Shown here: piece after piece, positions 63,957-64,000 of the stretch
How positions within the stretch are numbered: the stretch's first letter is position 1
Layout: each line of letters begins with the position of its first letter
Notes under the pieces: generated by a model
Databases searched by the model: none
What the model saw: the letters and a program-made list of their open reading frames with translations, nothing else
Told to the model about the DNA's origin: nothing
Made by a program: the position numbers and the translations under genes
Source of the DNA: Lacticaseibacillus zhaodongensis
GTDB taxonomy: Bacteria; Bacillota; Bacilli; Lactobacillales; Lactobacillaceae
Assembly: GCF_009687905.1 (NCBI RefSeq)
Contig: NZ_BLBG01000003.1
Span: forward strand, 160,033-224,032
Reading direction: 5' to 3'
Length of the DNA: 64,000 nucleotides

Positions 63957-64000
63957 AAATAACATCTAAATCAATGCGTTATTCTAAAAATCTGTGTAAC

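Overview
The window is chromosomal DNA of a Gram-positive lactic acid bacterium of the Lactobacillaceae, with fairly high GC for that family. The evidence is the gene order infB-rbfA ... truB-ribF-hrcA-grpE-dnaK-dnaJ ... lepA, a CIRCE element ahead of hrcA, AGGAGG-type ribosome binding sites, catabolic acetolactate synthase with acetolactate decarboxylase, LPxTG adhesins with MucBP-like repeats, and small lactobacillus families (DUF960, DUF2325, CsbD). The species cannot be fixed from the sequence. No rRNA, tRNA, CRISPR array or complete insertion sequence was seen.

Layout. 1-17 kb is housekeeping: translation (infB, truncated at the left edge; rbfA; lepA), a TerC-type membrane protein, truB and ribF, the CIRCE-controlled heat-shock genes hrcA-grpE-dnaK-dnaJ, a DUF2325 protein, and the alsS-aldB acetoin pair. 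17-30 kb holds two paralogous giant cell-wall adhesins (about 2446 and 1616 aa) with ten and four full copies of a ~146-residue repeat. 30-36 kb carries a DUF1801 protein, a redox pair (one-Cys MarR/OhrR-like regulator plus flavin disulfide reductase, each with the same 18-bp operator), and a Pcp/DUF979/DUF969 cluster for pyroglutamyl peptides.

36-50 kb is about cell surface polymers. It has an orphan Wzd-Wze tyrosine kinase pair followed by an LCP protein, the MurNAc recycling set murR-murQ-murP, a DUF6056 membrane protein, and a three-gene cassette: a degenerate EAL protein, a two-TM PgaD-like protein and a processive GT2 glycosyltransferase. These look like a c-di-GMP-controlled polysaccharide synthase. 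A CpsB/Wzb-type phosphatase faces them, and the only diguanylate cyclase in the window lies 9 kb further on (59.4 kb). 50-64 kb has csbD, recQ, a DUF4064 protein, galE, recJ-apt, a YbaK deacylase, DUF960, the cyclase, an unknown helical protein, a YdbS/YdbT-like PH-domain pair, and at the right edge a truncated integrase start.

Beyond the genes, the clearest structures are: (i) a dispersed intergenic hairpin element in three copies whose stems differ in sequence but stay paired; (ii) a 273-nt nested palindrome upstream of recJ; (iii) an inverted repeat bracketing the promoter of the Wzd-Wze genes; (iv) paired identical redox operators; (v) a leader with competing hairpins before the EAL gene. 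All functional statements rest on reading the sequence and on family knowledge; no searches were run.
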